The notes under the pieces were generated by a model. That model was not told the DNA's origin. It ran no database searches and was given only the letters and a program-made list of their open reading frames with translations. Source: Polytrichum commune (lineage: Eukaryota > Streptophyta > Polytrichopsida > Polytrichales > Polytrichaceae). From it: a stretch of 64,000 nucleotides of DNA. Below, piece after piece: positions 11,851 to 24,943 of this stretch. The translations under genes and the position numbers were made by a program. Each line of letters starts with the position of its first letter. The first letter of the stretch is position 1. The stretch lies in the NCBI GenBank assembly GCA_950295325.1, contig OX485806.1, positions 23,252,001-23,316,000 on the forward strand, read 5' to 3'.

Positions 11851-12869
11851 ATGTCTCCAACATGGTTCTCTCGTGCTCTAACCCAAATGACTTCCTATTG
11901 GCCAAAGGAGTATAAGGAGTGGATATTTAAAGAATGGAAAATTGGGGTGTTTAGTTGCATAATTTATGATAAGTATTTCCCTCAAACTGACTTTAATTTC
12001 AATATTGCCTCAAATACTCGGTTGCATTCATGTCCATATCCGCCAATCTATACGTTCTATACATTTAATATTTTGATATAATCTAGGAAAAACATTTTAG
12101 TAGCTACCTTCTAAGTTTCATCCTTACACTCACAGTATTCACCAACAACCAAGTTCTCAAAGTTAAGCCACTTAGCTACCTTAATTTTTGGATCCCCTCC
12201 ATTTCTAGACTTCAATGCTTCTTCTCCAACAAGAACCAAACCTTTTAGATTTGCATATGAGTATTGTACCTCACCAACAACAAAACTTCAAAATCTCATA
12301 TCAAGATCTCATTCCAATCATGTGCCATATACCAAAATTAATATCTAAAATTATGTCATTTTTATAAATAAAGTATAGAAGATATAACTAGTGCCTCTCA
12401 TCATTTTCCCAAGTTACCTTAGCATCCTCAAGCATTCTAAAATGAATCAAAAGCTAAATGGGACAAAAGTTTATTAGGTTAAACTAGAGAAGAATATAAG
12501 AATTAGTGAACCAACGTTTGTTGAGTGATGCTCAAGAGGGAGACTTTTTGGGACAAGGTTCTACCACAACAAGAAACCCCGTATTTTTTTGGACACACAC
12601 TCCACACTTCTTGACAACGGTATATCATGTGGAATTTTATACTCAAGATCCAGAGGCATTCTCCATTGCACGTCAAATTGCTCATACAACTTGTGATGTA
12701 GAGGGGCTTTGTATCATGTAAAGCATCAAACAATTGTGTGGACCCTATGATCGCAAAAGCCATTGATCCATGTTTCTTCATGTCTCCATAGTTTACAGCA
12801 TATGCCACAAGCACTCTCATCTTTGATGTACACAAGGACGCATGGCTATAACAAAGTTGAAATGGTCGG

Positions 12870-13400
12870 AGGTATCATGATGTAAGATGATATCTCCAGG
12901 AGGTGGACTCATCATACCACGTACAAACTAACGTGGGTTTAATAAGTGATATTATTTGAGGCATTACTGTACATAATATACATAAGGGAGAGGTGTTGTT
13001 TTTCTCTGATTTGTACATTAAAAAAGACTATCAAGATATTTTATGTAAATGTAGTTTCATAAAAAAAAATCAAAGGTTTAGAGGAAAATTTGATAATAAA
13101 TGTACTGTTTTTATCCAATTTACATTTTAATCTATTATTGTCATATAGTGATTATTCCCAATTACTTGTACATGTAGAAGAGGCCTATTTGTTTCAAGTT
13201 TTAAATATTTGTATATGTAGTGGAGGCATATATCACAATGAATTAAAAAGCTTAGTATACATATATGAGTCCATTTTCTAGCCTACCTTTAGTATGTATA
13301 TAATTAATTTTCTCTATAAAATTCTCGTATATAGGGGAATATAAGTCATAGTCACCAATACACATCAATTAGGTTTCCAATGAAGAGTCCACCCCTAGGC
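12870..13400 (+). repeat. LTR-like direct repeat, right copy
   Basis: This is the second copy of the repeat at 11110-11850, somewhat shorter because of deletions in the middle. It ends just before a run of 13 G (13402-13414). Neither copy has clean TG..CA ends that I can fix, so the LTR reading is tentative. Confidence 0.58.
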
Positions 13401-14582
13401 CGGGGGGGGGGGGGTGGATGACTTCATAATATGGAAACATGCAATGTATATTTTATTTTTGAATTTCAATAGGTGGCCAAACTCATCGAGCTGACATCCC
13501 CATAATTTTTTGATAATGTCATTAATATCCAAAGCTTTGGCAATGGTCTTTTCAATATAAATGATCATCACATTGACCATCCAATAATCACCAATAGACA
13601 TTGCCAATAGTAAGCAGATTCCCAATTTTCCTTCAATGCACCCTAAACATTGCAAAAAAGAACCACTGTCATTTTCCCATAGCGGTTCCTTTGACCAACC
13701 TATTTTGCAGTCACTAATCAACCAAATTTTTCTGGTTTTACCAACTAAAATTTTAGGATTTTCGGGGTTTGTAATATACCATTGGAGAGGTCTTGAAAAC
13801 ACCTTTCCACGGTGTTTAACTAGCCCCGAATTTTTTAGCATTGCAATCACTTTGGCATAGTCTTCTACTAGTGATGTCAAGTGGGTTTGAGCCCCCGCCC
13901 CCTCCCCTCTGGCTCCACCCCTGCCCCTAGGGATGATATTATGGTTGCCCATTGGAATTCATCTTTAGGTCTCGCGTTGTAATCAACGCTAGAGTTATGT
14001 TCACCATCGACTGGGGTCCGGAAGCCTCAAGGTACATGAAATCCACATGCACGCATGAGGTAAATAGAAGTCGACGAGGAGGCCATTGTTTGTAATGAAT
14101 TCTAAGTTTATCAAGTTTGTCCATCAATGCTCTCACGTGCATTGCATACATGAGGGTGGTTGTAATCATGCCCAAGTAGTCATCCTCTAACATCCGGTTC
14201 CTCTTAAAAACCGTGATGTAGTCAACCTGAATTGCCTCCAAATTTGTTGACAACAACTATCCCTAGCCCCTTGAGTTTCCACCCATGCCCTCAATTATGG
14301 CCCCTGCTGATAAACCTTGATGTTCACTATCAACTCTCACAAGATTTAGTCAACTCCTCAATCCAGGCTTTCAACCCTTGGACCGCAATTTGTGTGTTCC
14401 ATGTGGACCAAATCTAATTCATGTTTATGGTCTGACTTGCACTTCACCAACTCAGCCCTCAACGCCTTCATCATATCATTGTCAGCAACTACTAGTGGTG
14501 GTGTTGGAACCTCTGATGTCATGTCTACATCAACTAGCGAAGACAGTGGACAAACCAAGCAAGGTCCATGTGGTGGTGTCAT
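13395..14582 (-). pseudogene. unidentified coding relic (several minus-strand open frames)
   Basis: Three consecutive minus-strand frames (14582-14358, 14256-13939 and 13952-13395; 74, 105 and 185 codons) read like diverged protein: balanced composition, charged stretches such as VKCKSDHKHELDLVHMEH, and few low-complexity runs apart from a Gly/Arg-rich patch near the start of the last. They lie in different frames and overlap slightly, as expected if a longer ORF had suffered frameshifts. I recognise no domain. Position beside the LTR-like repeats makes a transposon origin likely, but that is inference. Confidence 0.35.
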
Positions 14583-14849
14583 GTGGATTCTTTGTAGCCT
14601 GGCAAGTGGTTCAACGGGTGCCCCTAATGCTATGTTTGCATTGTCAAGGTCTACCTGGTTGGAGGGTGGAGTTCTTACAAGTTAATGACTTGGGACTGGA
14701 AGGAAATCAAAATAAGCTTGGACTGCTAGAGGATTTGTTGGAGGTTGCTATGCCAATGGGATCAATCAACCAACATTCCGGCCTAGAATGGAACTTGGTA
14801 TGACCCTATTCCAACGTGTTGCTTTCAAATTTGCCTTGGTCCGTGGGTT

Positions 14850-17800
14850 GGTCAACCAATCAATTTGTACGTCCAAATTGACCACGTCATACACCTTTGA
14901 CACAACCACATATGCATATGCCCATAATCAAATTCCATTGGTTCTCCCCGTATACACTCCCAAACCTCGCACCAATCTTGTGGCTCACCTCTTTTCTTAA
15001 CCCATACTCCTATTTGGATATTCGATCAATATTTGCGCTTGGAACAAACATCCTCACTAGATGTGTCCACTTCACATACCTTTGGACAGTGCTATACGTC
15101 CACATGCCCCTCTCATCCTGCCGACTGGGATTAGCGAGAACGTTGAAATCTTGCGCCACTCCCAAATTGATGGGTCATGGTCTACCTCTTGGTGCATTTG
15201 GTCTTCTTTTGGGTGTACCTCCCAGTGTCGACCAGTGTCGGATTGGTATCGTCATTTTTTTTTACCATTTGGGTACCTATAACGAGGATTTCATACTTTT
15301 TGACGGGTATGGGTATGAATATTTGACGGTATTTACAATACCATTTGGGTCTATATACCATGCAAGAGCTTTCATACCTAAAGTAAAAATATACCAAAGT
15401 ACCTAGTTTGACCCAAATCATAACTTGAGAATACAAATATTCTCTCACCTTGACATACCCACCAAATATCAATATTTGATTGGTATTACAACTTTGATAC
15501 CCCCATGTAGGTTCTTTGATACCATTATTGGTGTTGATTATTGATATAATGCATTCACTTGTTTACCGGTCCAACATTGGTGTTGAGCCCGGTATATGTA
15601 ACAAAGTCCCCCCGGAACTTGATTCCCTACCGCGGAGGTTTTGTTGGTGTGTTCTTTTCATCCACCATCAATGCCACTAAACCAAAAGTTTTTATCCATA
15701 AAATCAATTTAATCTAGTATTGTAGCACTTCTAAAATAAACACTATCATCTAATGATGTTATTTAAAATAAACCCCACACTTATGTTCAAGCAATATCCT
15801 ATAATGTAAAACACTTCCAAAATAAGTGTATACATTTTACAAGTTCCGGTATTGTTTCAAAATGCTATTTTATATTTGTAATAAATAAAACCGGCTGCAA
15901 TAAATTATGGTGTCACATGTGGAATAGAGACTATATGTATTTATGTAAGTCAATGTGGTTCAATAAAATATAAGTCCCAAACACAAACCCATAATGTGGG
16001 CCCTCCAACTCACCTCAGTCTTCAAGTGGCAACGGATGTTCAACAATCAAAGATCCACCAGAGTGAAGGCGGAGTGAGGATGGAAAGGAAGTAGGGTCCA
16101 TATATACCCATAGCAAGGGCATCAATTGGATGTGGCCCCTCCCCACCAACCCATGGACGCCACATGTCCATGTGGTACAAGCAATCAACATAGCGACATC
16201 TCATGAGCAATTGTATGCCTTGTAAATTGCACACTTTGTAGGCAACCATGCAGGCAAGTGATCATAAGCAGTCGTCTGCCTTTGCAATCAATTGTTTTTG
16301 CACAATCAACTTCCAAGAAGACTGCTCTTTAGCAATCAACACACCATGGCGATTGTTTTGGCGAAGTTGTCTTTGAAGTTGATTACACAAAGTAGCCAAC
16401 TAGTTTAAAAGCCGACTACTCATCAACAATCAACATTCCATTCCAAGCTAAATTGTTTTGCGCCCCCCCCCCCTCCCCTCAACGTGACGTTTTTGGGTCC
16501 AGCCTCATGTCATCATCACAGGATGTGACATGGCATATGCTAACATGATATCCCTGATGACAAATGAATGATAATGGAGCATTGGCATTGAATCAGATCA
16601 ACATACTTGAAACCAACACCAAAGTGAACATATAACCAACACTATCTATAACAGTCATGCCTTTAAAACTCCTAAATGTATTCTTGTGATGCATAACATT
16701 GGATCTCAGTCCAGTGTTTGTTTGGGGTATACATGCCTTAGAATTTCATAGTGTCACAATTTGGCAAGATAACACTCAAAGGTTACACAGATGTCAACAT
16801 AGTGCACAAACTACCCATAAGTAGCCATGTACCCTAGAGTCTTTATACAACAATTGTAGACCACTTTTGGGTCTTATGGGGTTTTGGAGTTAAACCTGTG
16901 ACTTTCTAAAGATGAGACTATAAAGATAGGGCGGATGCAGAAAGGAGAGAATGTGAGTAAAGGGGCTACCCCTTGACATGAGTGTTTGCTTCTTGTTCCA
17001 TGGCTCATTCATTAACCACCACGTCTTTCACATCCAATTAGCACAATGTCAAAATATTGGTTTGATCCATGCCGTTCCGGCCCTAGCACTTGAGGACATC
17101 AAAAGTGACGGCAAGGTAGTATATGCACATTCATAAGTTAGACTAGATGTTCTAGAACCTCATGACCATATGCTTATTCACAAACTATTCATATAATTCA
17201 TACTCGAAGGATTTACATAGATAATGAAAAAACAAAGCACAAGATTGTTTCATGCGAGATTATGATCCAAAAATCATTGATGACATGATCTAATATTGTT
17301 GAGTATGCTTTACCAAGGTTTATATATCATTTAGCCAATTATAGGTAAGACAAAAAAAAAATATGAACTTTAAACAACAATAAATTCTTTTACCTGATGT
17401 CACACAAATTTAATTCTTTGAATACCGAATACTTTTTTGTGAGATCAATGCAAACATGACTAACCCCTTATGATCACTTGTCCTTATGGGTGCCATCCCG
17501 GAGAGTTCACACATGCACACAATACTAGCCATACCTACCCACATGGGTGCATAGAAGGGGTATTATTTAAGGTCAGAGGATACAAAATACACATATCTAT
17601 AGAGTATTAATTTCTTCAAATTTATAGATTTGCTAAGTAAGCCTATTTTAAGGATTATAAGCATCATGTTTTTGGGGTTTTAATTCAGGGACAACACACA
17701 CATCATTTTTTATGTCTAACTATGTGTGCACTCCTTAGGGGTGCCATTTTCACCCAACAAATATTGATTCTGAGCTCTTCTTGTCCAAGTCAAATATGAC

Positions 17801-18233
17801 TGATAGATTCAACATCACTTGTGATGTGACATTGAGGCATCCAATCCAACAAAACATTCATGAAATGTTCCATAAAGACACACGAAGCATGTTCAATGCT
17901 TTAGAGAAAAACACAAACTATTTCAAACAAACTAACGAAAATTTTGAGACACAGGTAAAAATGCAAGGCTCATAAATATTCAAGTGTACACTTCCATTAA
18001 GCCAAAAAAAAAAATTTGAGCACCTGCCGTTAATTCATGTATGATGTACAGAAAGACTCTGCAGTGTCATCGTTCCATGCTACCACCTCACCCATCAACA
18101 TTACAATGAAGATTATAGGGGAGAGGCACAAAGAGAACATTACAAGAAAGTAGTGAGTAGCTGGAATGAGCAGCTCATTGCAGAAACTTTTTGCAGATAT
18201 CAAAATTCAGGTAAATGGAAAGATTTTCGCTAG
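14850..18233. other. gene-free intergenic stretch
   Basis: No gene is recognised. Open frames at 14788-15472 overlap on both strands and lack domains. A C-run of 11 is at 16463-16473. From about 16179 to 16430 the word CAATCAAC recurs irregularly. The 3' end of the DUF707 transcript probably reaches into the last few hundred bases. Confidence 0.55.
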
Positions 18234-21200
18234 TTAATTCATGGCTCCTTGTTTACGGGCCTTCTCCTTCTCTGCTTGCTCCTGCTCATCTGCCAATTGC
18301 AAGCGATCTTTGTACGTTTTCCACTCTCCCTTGCACCTTTCTCGCACCTGTGACACCGAAAATTTAATTTTGATAGGTTCTGAGAATAAAGGCAAGAATC
18401 CAAACCATCAGTAATGTGGTCTTAACCAACCTTGTGACCCAATTTCAGAGAGTCAACCGAATCACAAATGGATAGCAATAACAAGGTCACTAAGTAGTCG
18501 TCCCAACCACACTAAATAGTCCTATTAGTGTGGGTGGAAAAATAGCATGGAAATAATTCACATGGGCTACACTAATAGGACTATTTAGTGTAGCTTCAGC
18601 TTCACATAAGAACATGTGGGCCATTTGTGCATTACATTCATGAGTTCACGTATTCATGTAAGTAAAACATCTACGTTGCACGTTGTGGTTTATGTCAATG
18701 CACCAGTTCTGGCTTGTGCACCAGTTCTGCCTTGTTCTGCTTTGGGGTATGTTTACATTCTACAGATCATAAAAATTTAAAATACAAGAAAGCCTAGTTC
18801 TGTCTTTGAGATTAAGTCAGAGACAATCACATGGCACAAGCTCCTCACAAGATAACCAACAATCCACCTCAAAAGCAGATATAGGAAAACATACATTTGT
18901 CTTCAGGAAGTTGGCTGGATCCTCCTGTCCCTGCCATCCAATTATGTTAGAATTCTACAACTACAAGAAAAGGAAGCATTTTGATGCACGTCATATGAGC
19001 TATACAGAAGGAGTTTTTAATATCATTGTTTCTATCAAGTTTCAATTGTATTCAGCATCTAATTTGCAACCTGTTTTGAAGGTAATGAAAAGCTGGGCGA
19101 GCCTAGGAAGCAAGCATTCTTTGTCTTAACCAGTCATGCTGAGGGTCTTGACTATTGTCCAGCAGTCACACAGCATGGCGTGGAATAACCATCCCTCATT
19201 TTCCAACACTGTGGAGGGCTCTCTATTCCAACGAAAAATAACCAATTCCCATAATCTTTACCACGTGTCATTCTTACATTGGTTGGGACCCACACAAAAT
19301 TTGTGGAAATTGAATTCCTGCACTTATAAAGATGAAATACAGCGCCCTCTATGGTAGTCATACTGGATTGATATTGTGAACCAACTTTAAGATCATGTAG
19401 AGGGCTGCAGATTCAGCCTTTCTACTTCAACAAATAGGTATGCACATATTCATTGCCATTTTCTTTCCTCAGAATGTCCATATCCAGCTTCCACACGATT
19501 AATTTGAAGCAATTGGAGAACCCCCCCCCCCCCCCCCCCCCGCGGTTTGCCCCAGAGTGTTCCCATAAAGGACAAACAAAAAAAGTTCACTGCAACTAAC
19601 ATGTACCTCATTTAAAACAAAAAATGGATTAAAAAAAGTGAAGCTTACTGATTCGCCAAGGGATGGCACAACTCGATGACGGACCCATTGGGCATCAACC
19701 ACGCCAATTTTCTCATGTGCGGGCTGCAACCAGGAAGGAGGTAGTAGATTTAGATGAGGATAGGTTTCAGGAAACTTTCACACTCTATACTATGCTTGTA
19801 TACACAATTTCATCAAAGTCACTTTAAAGTGCTAGGGCGTTAGGCCAGGTCTCACACTGCTCAACCATCAAAACAAATTATAGTGAGATTGTATAATAAT
19901 GCATGTTTTTTTCAAAAAGACTTCACCTGAGCACAACGTTGCAGACTCATGTCCAAGCCCCACCCATGAACCAAATCGTTCTGCACCCAGATCCCACCAC
20001 AGAAGTTTGTCATGACTATGCACACTGTTTTGTTCTACTGAAAAAATGGCATATTCCTTGAAGACTCCATGTAGAGTTTTCATCCACTCAAACTCTACAT
20101 GTAGCATGAAATGGAAAATGTTTCATGGTCTACCGAATTTTGTGTCAAGCCCACCTCAAAGGGGTGGGTCTAAGACATGACCAGGAGACCAAGACACTTC
20201 AAAACCTCACAACGCTTGATTACTATAACTTATAGTGTGGAAGGGCCCACATGGGTAGGATGCTAATGAAATAGAATTTGGTTGAGAGCCCAGTTGCGTA
20301 TGTCTATACATTACAGTTTAAGGCCCGTGACCCCACACAATTCAATATCTAGTTTCCATGGTTTGGCCTATGGATGAGTTTCAAGGGCCCTCATGATTTC
20401 ATGGTCATGGCCCTTGCCCATCTTATCTGATTAGGAATTAATGAAAGTCAAACCACCTTGAGGTTATCCTAGTTGAGCATGATGACATACCTGTATCATA
20501 TGCCAAACACATCGCCATGCGGATCTTGAAAAAACAGGTGCCATAATCTCTACAAATCTGAGGTTCCGTCCATGAATCCAATCAGCTATAAGAGTTCGAA
20601 TCCGTTCAAGCCAAGAGGATCCAACAATACATAATGAGTAAACACATACATAGGACATGACCAAACCTAGGGCACAAAGAAAAAGCGAATTGTCATACCC
20701 AGCACAGGGTGGCTTGAGAGGATCTTCACACCAACCAGGCTTCTCTTGAGTTTCTCTGAACAGGGATAACCAACAAAAATCACTCTCAGTGAAGCACAAT
20801 AACGCTCATAAACTATGGCCACTTTCATTATAAAAAAAAAGGGCATTTCAGAAGAAGCAAATCACATGAACAAACACACAACAAAGGACAGTTTCTGTGC
20901 AAACTTGTTCTGTATTAAAATGCAAGAAAAGAGAAGAAAATGAGTTTACTTGTGGACTTCACTGTCACCACGGCGCTTCGTCATTTCCCAGGTCAAACCC
21001 TTATCTGGCTCAATCCCAGGTTGTGATATCTCGAGGCCGTACTTCTTAATCAGTTCCACGTATCTGTGCCCACCCCATGAGATATAAGTTTTCTGAAATG
21101 TCTGTATCACACATCACTTTGCTGAGATATCTGTAATACACATAAGTTTGTTAAAATATGCTTCACATCTGACATACTTGCACCTACCTATATAAAGTCA

Positions 21201-24200
21201 AAAAGTGAAACGATCTATTGCAACGTTATAAACCACACTTCATAAAAACTGTTATAAACCATTTGCCGGTCATTGAGGTTGTTTATATACAGGACGAGTT
21301 CTGAGAGTTCAGAGTAAGGAATGAAGTGTTTGAAGCAGACGTACTTCTCGGCATTAAAGTGTTCCACATCCAAATCCTCATCCCAAATGAATATGTATTC
21401 ATAAGCCTCCACCACATCAGGGTGCAGAAACCGCTTAGCATACCACCTGATAAGAGGCCAATTACTCAATGACAGAAAACTGAACCGATGTGATGGCAGG
21501 CAAAGATTACAGGATTATTGAAGAGGTGTAGGAGAATCATCAATGCATTTAGATAGTCCCTGTTCACAGAGCAAGAAACTAAAAGGAGGTCAAGGGTTGT
21601 TTAACTCAGTAAGGAAACTCTGCATGGCCACAGATAGTACTTACACAAAAATAAACCTCATCAAGAATAGGTTCAATGGATAGGTATGAGAATGACTATG
21701 ACGTGAATATTATTACCATTTAGCTTGTTTGGGAGTGCTGATACGGATCGCATACTTTGCCCAGTCCAGATCATCCCACTCACTTACTTTTCCGTCATAG
21801 TGAAAGAGAACTATCTGCCAATCTCTGGAAAACTGCAAAAAAAATCCTGTCTATTAGCATTGCCTCCAAGAACGCTCATCTCCAACTAAACAACTGCAGA
21901 ATAGCCAGACTCCAGTAGAACCCATTTATTAGGATGAACACGGCTGAAGCCTAAACCCTTCTCATTGAAGATTTTAATTATGACTCTATTTATGATTTAC
22001 CCTACACCCTTCATAATTAAAGAAGGAACCTACCCTAAACCCTAAACCTTTCTTATTATATAAATCACAAGGCAGGCAGCTTCTGAAGATGTATTCTTGA
22101 AGGTTCCAAAAGCATACCTTCTGAACGCACTGATTAACAAAATCTTTTTGTTTAAGCCCTACTGTGAGTGTCAACAAGTACTTTGGCTTCAAGAGCAGAT
22201 CCTGCAACAGATTCACAAGACAAATGTCAAATAGATCACAATAGATGATTCAACACCTTCAATCCCCAGATAGTCAGGATCCCTGGCATTTATTCAAGTC
22301 AATTGTAGTTTGCTACCTGTAATCTCAACGTATCTTCTAAGAATTTGCAGATATAATACTTAGGATGAAAGAACTGCACGGAAAGCCCAAAACTCTGAAA
22401 ACCTACTCTGCAAGGGCATGTGCGTCTCAGGGTCAGAAGGCCAACAGATACTAAAGAAATTGACTCTTTACGCAAAAGTCACGATAGTCTGAAACTTGTG
22501 AGAACCGCAGAAATGGACAACATAGTAATTATGAAACCTGCCTACTTCTGATACCTTGACTTGCCATGTAAATTACTAGGTTTTAGCAGTGGACCTTTCT
22601 CCAATAGAGTCATGGTAGAGGGGCAACTTTAAAAACTCGAGTCCTGTTCCTACAAATGAATAGTAAAATGTAGAATATGCAAATGGCTCACCTCTTCAGG
22701 GTTTCCCCATAGCCTGCGAGGATAAAGATCTGTTAATGGTACCACTATCCCACGTGGTAGACCTTCGGTACCTCTTGGGGGCAACACAGAGCAATCTACA
22801 GCAACCCTTGAGGACTCCTTGCCCTGAAATACAGATCTATTTTGTCATGAAATCATCAACTTAAATTCTTATGCATGAACATTGTATGTCAAGAGATGGA
22901 TGAAAATGGTTCTTAATAGATTTATCCACTAACTCAAATTGTGTTCTGTTCAGGATTTGGTTGTTTGTATACCACACCATCCATGTTCAGTAAGCTTTTG
23001 GTGCATGCCTGGAGGTAGTGTGGAGGTTTGAATGAAGAACATTCTATATCAGTTCATTGAGGGTCAAACACATTTTAGCAAGCCAAGAGGTGTTAAAGTG
23101 AGTTTAGCCCGGAATGAACCAGAATAGGTTGCCCTTCATTCAATTCCAACAACACCCCCAAAGCATGCCCCACAAGTGGAAAGAAATCATTGATAGTGTA
23201 TGCAAAACAACCAATGAAAAAACATAGATGATTAACTCCTGATGAGAAGTCCCATTGAGTTAGAAAGAATTCTCATAACTGGAGGAAATTCTAACACCAT
23301 ATTCAGTACAGCAAATAGTAAAATTCAGATTCAAAACAGGATAATGAGGTGCCTGGTGAAAAGCTACTGGCCACATAGACAAGCAGAAAGGAAGACATGG
23401 AAGAAAGAACAACATGTGCTGGCATCACTTACTGCTAGAACATCATGAGCTTGAACCCAAACATAGAAGTGCAAATAAATTAAAGGATAGGCAGCTGAAT
23501 TGACCAGAGGTGCAGGGGGACGAAAAGATCTGACATTTTCTTGAACCTGGGACTCTCCAGTAGCTTCAAAGGATCTTGACAAGATATTGTTGAAGTGATT
23601 GTTAAACTGCAACCAGAACAAGACATACTTTTAGAGATCACATTTGATTTTAATAGTAAGGAGATCTAACAAACTGTTTGCGAGAATGTTTCTTGCACAT
23701 AAGAGCTCTTTGATATATTACTTCTGCAAACAACAAAGCAAGACCTACTGTTTGACAGATGGAAGAGAGCATAGTACCTTCATGAAAGAGATCCCAATGA
23801 AGATGCCCACACAAACTCCTATTAACGAAGGCATTAAAGATTTGCATGCCTCTCCCCGCTTTCTTGGAAAACTACTGTAACACACAGTATGTACGCTCAA
23901 ATGTTACTTTCAATGCCAGCTAGCATTATCAATAAACAGAGAGAATGAATACACAAAACATACAACAAAAGTGAAGTTAATCGAAGTCAATATAACCTGA
24001 AAAATAAAAGAAAAAAGAAAAAAGTGCCCAAGTAGATGGCTGCATATCTCTCTGACTAGTTTGGCCACTAAACCCCAAAAATATATATATGTAACGTAGT
24101 ACTCAAAACAACTCCCGTTCAAAATCAAATCTCACCCAGCGTTTGATTCTTTGCTGCAATTGCGTCATATGCAAAAATAACCCTGTCAATAATATCAGGG

Positions 24201-24943
24201 TTGGTAAAAGATTGGAACCTAACAAAAAAACCTAAAGCAGTGACTTCGGTCACGAGTTCGGACCTTGAAACACCATCTGGAGCTTGAGCAAAGACTAGGT
24301 TCCTCCTGAGGATGGTATGGTCCAATTGCAGTTAGCTTGACACTATGAACTACGATTGTAAAATTACAGGTTACAAAATCAAACAAAACACAAACACAAA
24401 TACCAACAAATACACACCCAGAATCTGAATAAGTACTTCTCCAATTGTTCAGGAGGTCATCGCACCAGAAGACATGTTAAAGGAAAAGGAGATTTAACAG
24501 ATGCTCATTTCACAATACGTAAACTAATCATCGGCTCAAATTGTGCATTTTGGTGGGCTACATGCTCGCACACAGATTTGCCATCATGTAAATCACTGTG
24601 TGCAGGATAAAATAGTGCTTTCATGATACATTACAAATTTGGAGTACGATCACAAAGAAATTCACTAACAGATCACTGTCCCAGTGACATATTCTTGACA
24701 GTCAATAGAAAATAACCCAGCTCCTCACTACCTGACCTACCTAGAGCCCTATAATCACTTCTTGGGAAGGAAGGTGAGGGACGAGGGAGTAACAAAAGGT
24801 AAAAATGTTTTAGCAGAGCCAGGACATACAAAAAGTCAATTTCCAACTCGACATGATTCACAACGAGGTGATAAACTGAATTGTGGAAAATCCTCAGAGG
24901 ATGATGGTATGTGGTGTTACCTTCGAGCTGGAAAAATAGCCAT
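18234..24943 (-). CDS. DUF707 family type II membrane protein (putative glycosyltransferase), 14 exons
   Basis: Hand-built model, exons in transcript order: 24943-24921, 23874-23778, 23606-23433, 22823-22692, 22201-22118, 21832-21717, 21446-21345, 21063-20950, 20755-20699, 20557-20491, 19980-19927, 19723-19649, 18930-18895, 18347-18234. All introns are GT-AG, and the total is 1245 nt, giving 414 residues, usual for DUF707. The ATG is the first after an in-frame stop near 25031. A short basic N-terminus is followed by one membrane segment (residues about 21-39), so a type II topology is expected. The family core follows: LLLKPKYLLTLTVG (from 143), FSRDWQIVLFHYDGKVSEWD (from 171), the WWYAKRFLHPD block (209-219), WDEDLDVEHF (230-239, a DxD-like acidic site), then GLEISQPG, GLTW.MTKRRGD, RPGWC-like KPGWCEDP, FVEIMAPVFSRSAWRCVWHM, DLVHGWGLD and PAHEKIGVVDAQWV. 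The protein ends in a charged Lys/Glu/Gln-rich tail. Databases often label the family as lysine-ketoglutarate reductase trans-splicing related. A Golgi glycosyltransferase-like role is inference from fold and topology. Function is unproven. Confidence 0.93.
18510..18590. repeat. short hairpin MITE (21-bp perfect inverted repeats) in DUF707 intron 13
   Basis: Positions 18510-18530 and 18570-18590 are perfect reverse complements over 21 bases (core TAGTCCTATTAGTG), with a 39-base loop. Related sequences lie at 43971-44310 and about 56300-56485, so this is a dispersed foldback family and not a chance hairpin. It lies in the last intron, away from splice sites. Confidence 0.75.
19521..19541. repeat. 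21-base C run (G run on the transcribed strand) in DUF707 intron 12
   Basis: An uninterrupted run of 21 C, followed by GCGG, lies about 110 bases inside the donor end of intron 12. On the sense strand this is poly-G, which can form quadruplex or slipped structures. Its length in this assembly may be unreliable. Confidence 0.9.
22940..23230 (-). mobile_element. intronic foldback MITE family M, copy 4 (DUF707 intron 3)
   Basis: Read on the minus strand this matches the copies at 47815-48140 and 50955-51290. It runs from a CATTGGTTGTTTTGCATACA end through CCACTTGTGGGGCATGC, a central CTCTTGG(C/A)TTGC hinge, GATATAGAATGTTCTT, CAAACCTCCACACTACCTCC and GGCATGCACC, to a right end close to TTGTATGCAAAACAA (here GGTGTGGTATACAAACAA). 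The two ends are inverted repeats and the arms fold on each other. It is orientation-neutral for the host transcript and far from both splice sites. Confidence 0.75.

Noticed and set aside
14378-15472. overlapping frames of 70-169 codons on both strands
   Set aside because: No domain, heavy mutual overlap and biased composition; no evidence of a gene.
20585-20625. GTTCGAATCC, a tRNA B-box-like word in DUF707 intron 9
   Set aside because: No matching T-stem, acceptor stem or anticodon arm could be folded around it.
24125-24325. 66-codon minus-strand frame inside DUF707 intron 1 (LVFAQAPDGVSRSEL and on)
   Set aside because: Protein-like, but exon 1 joins exon 2 in frame without it, and the joined product gives the expected basic N-terminus plus membrane segment. 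It has no family match.
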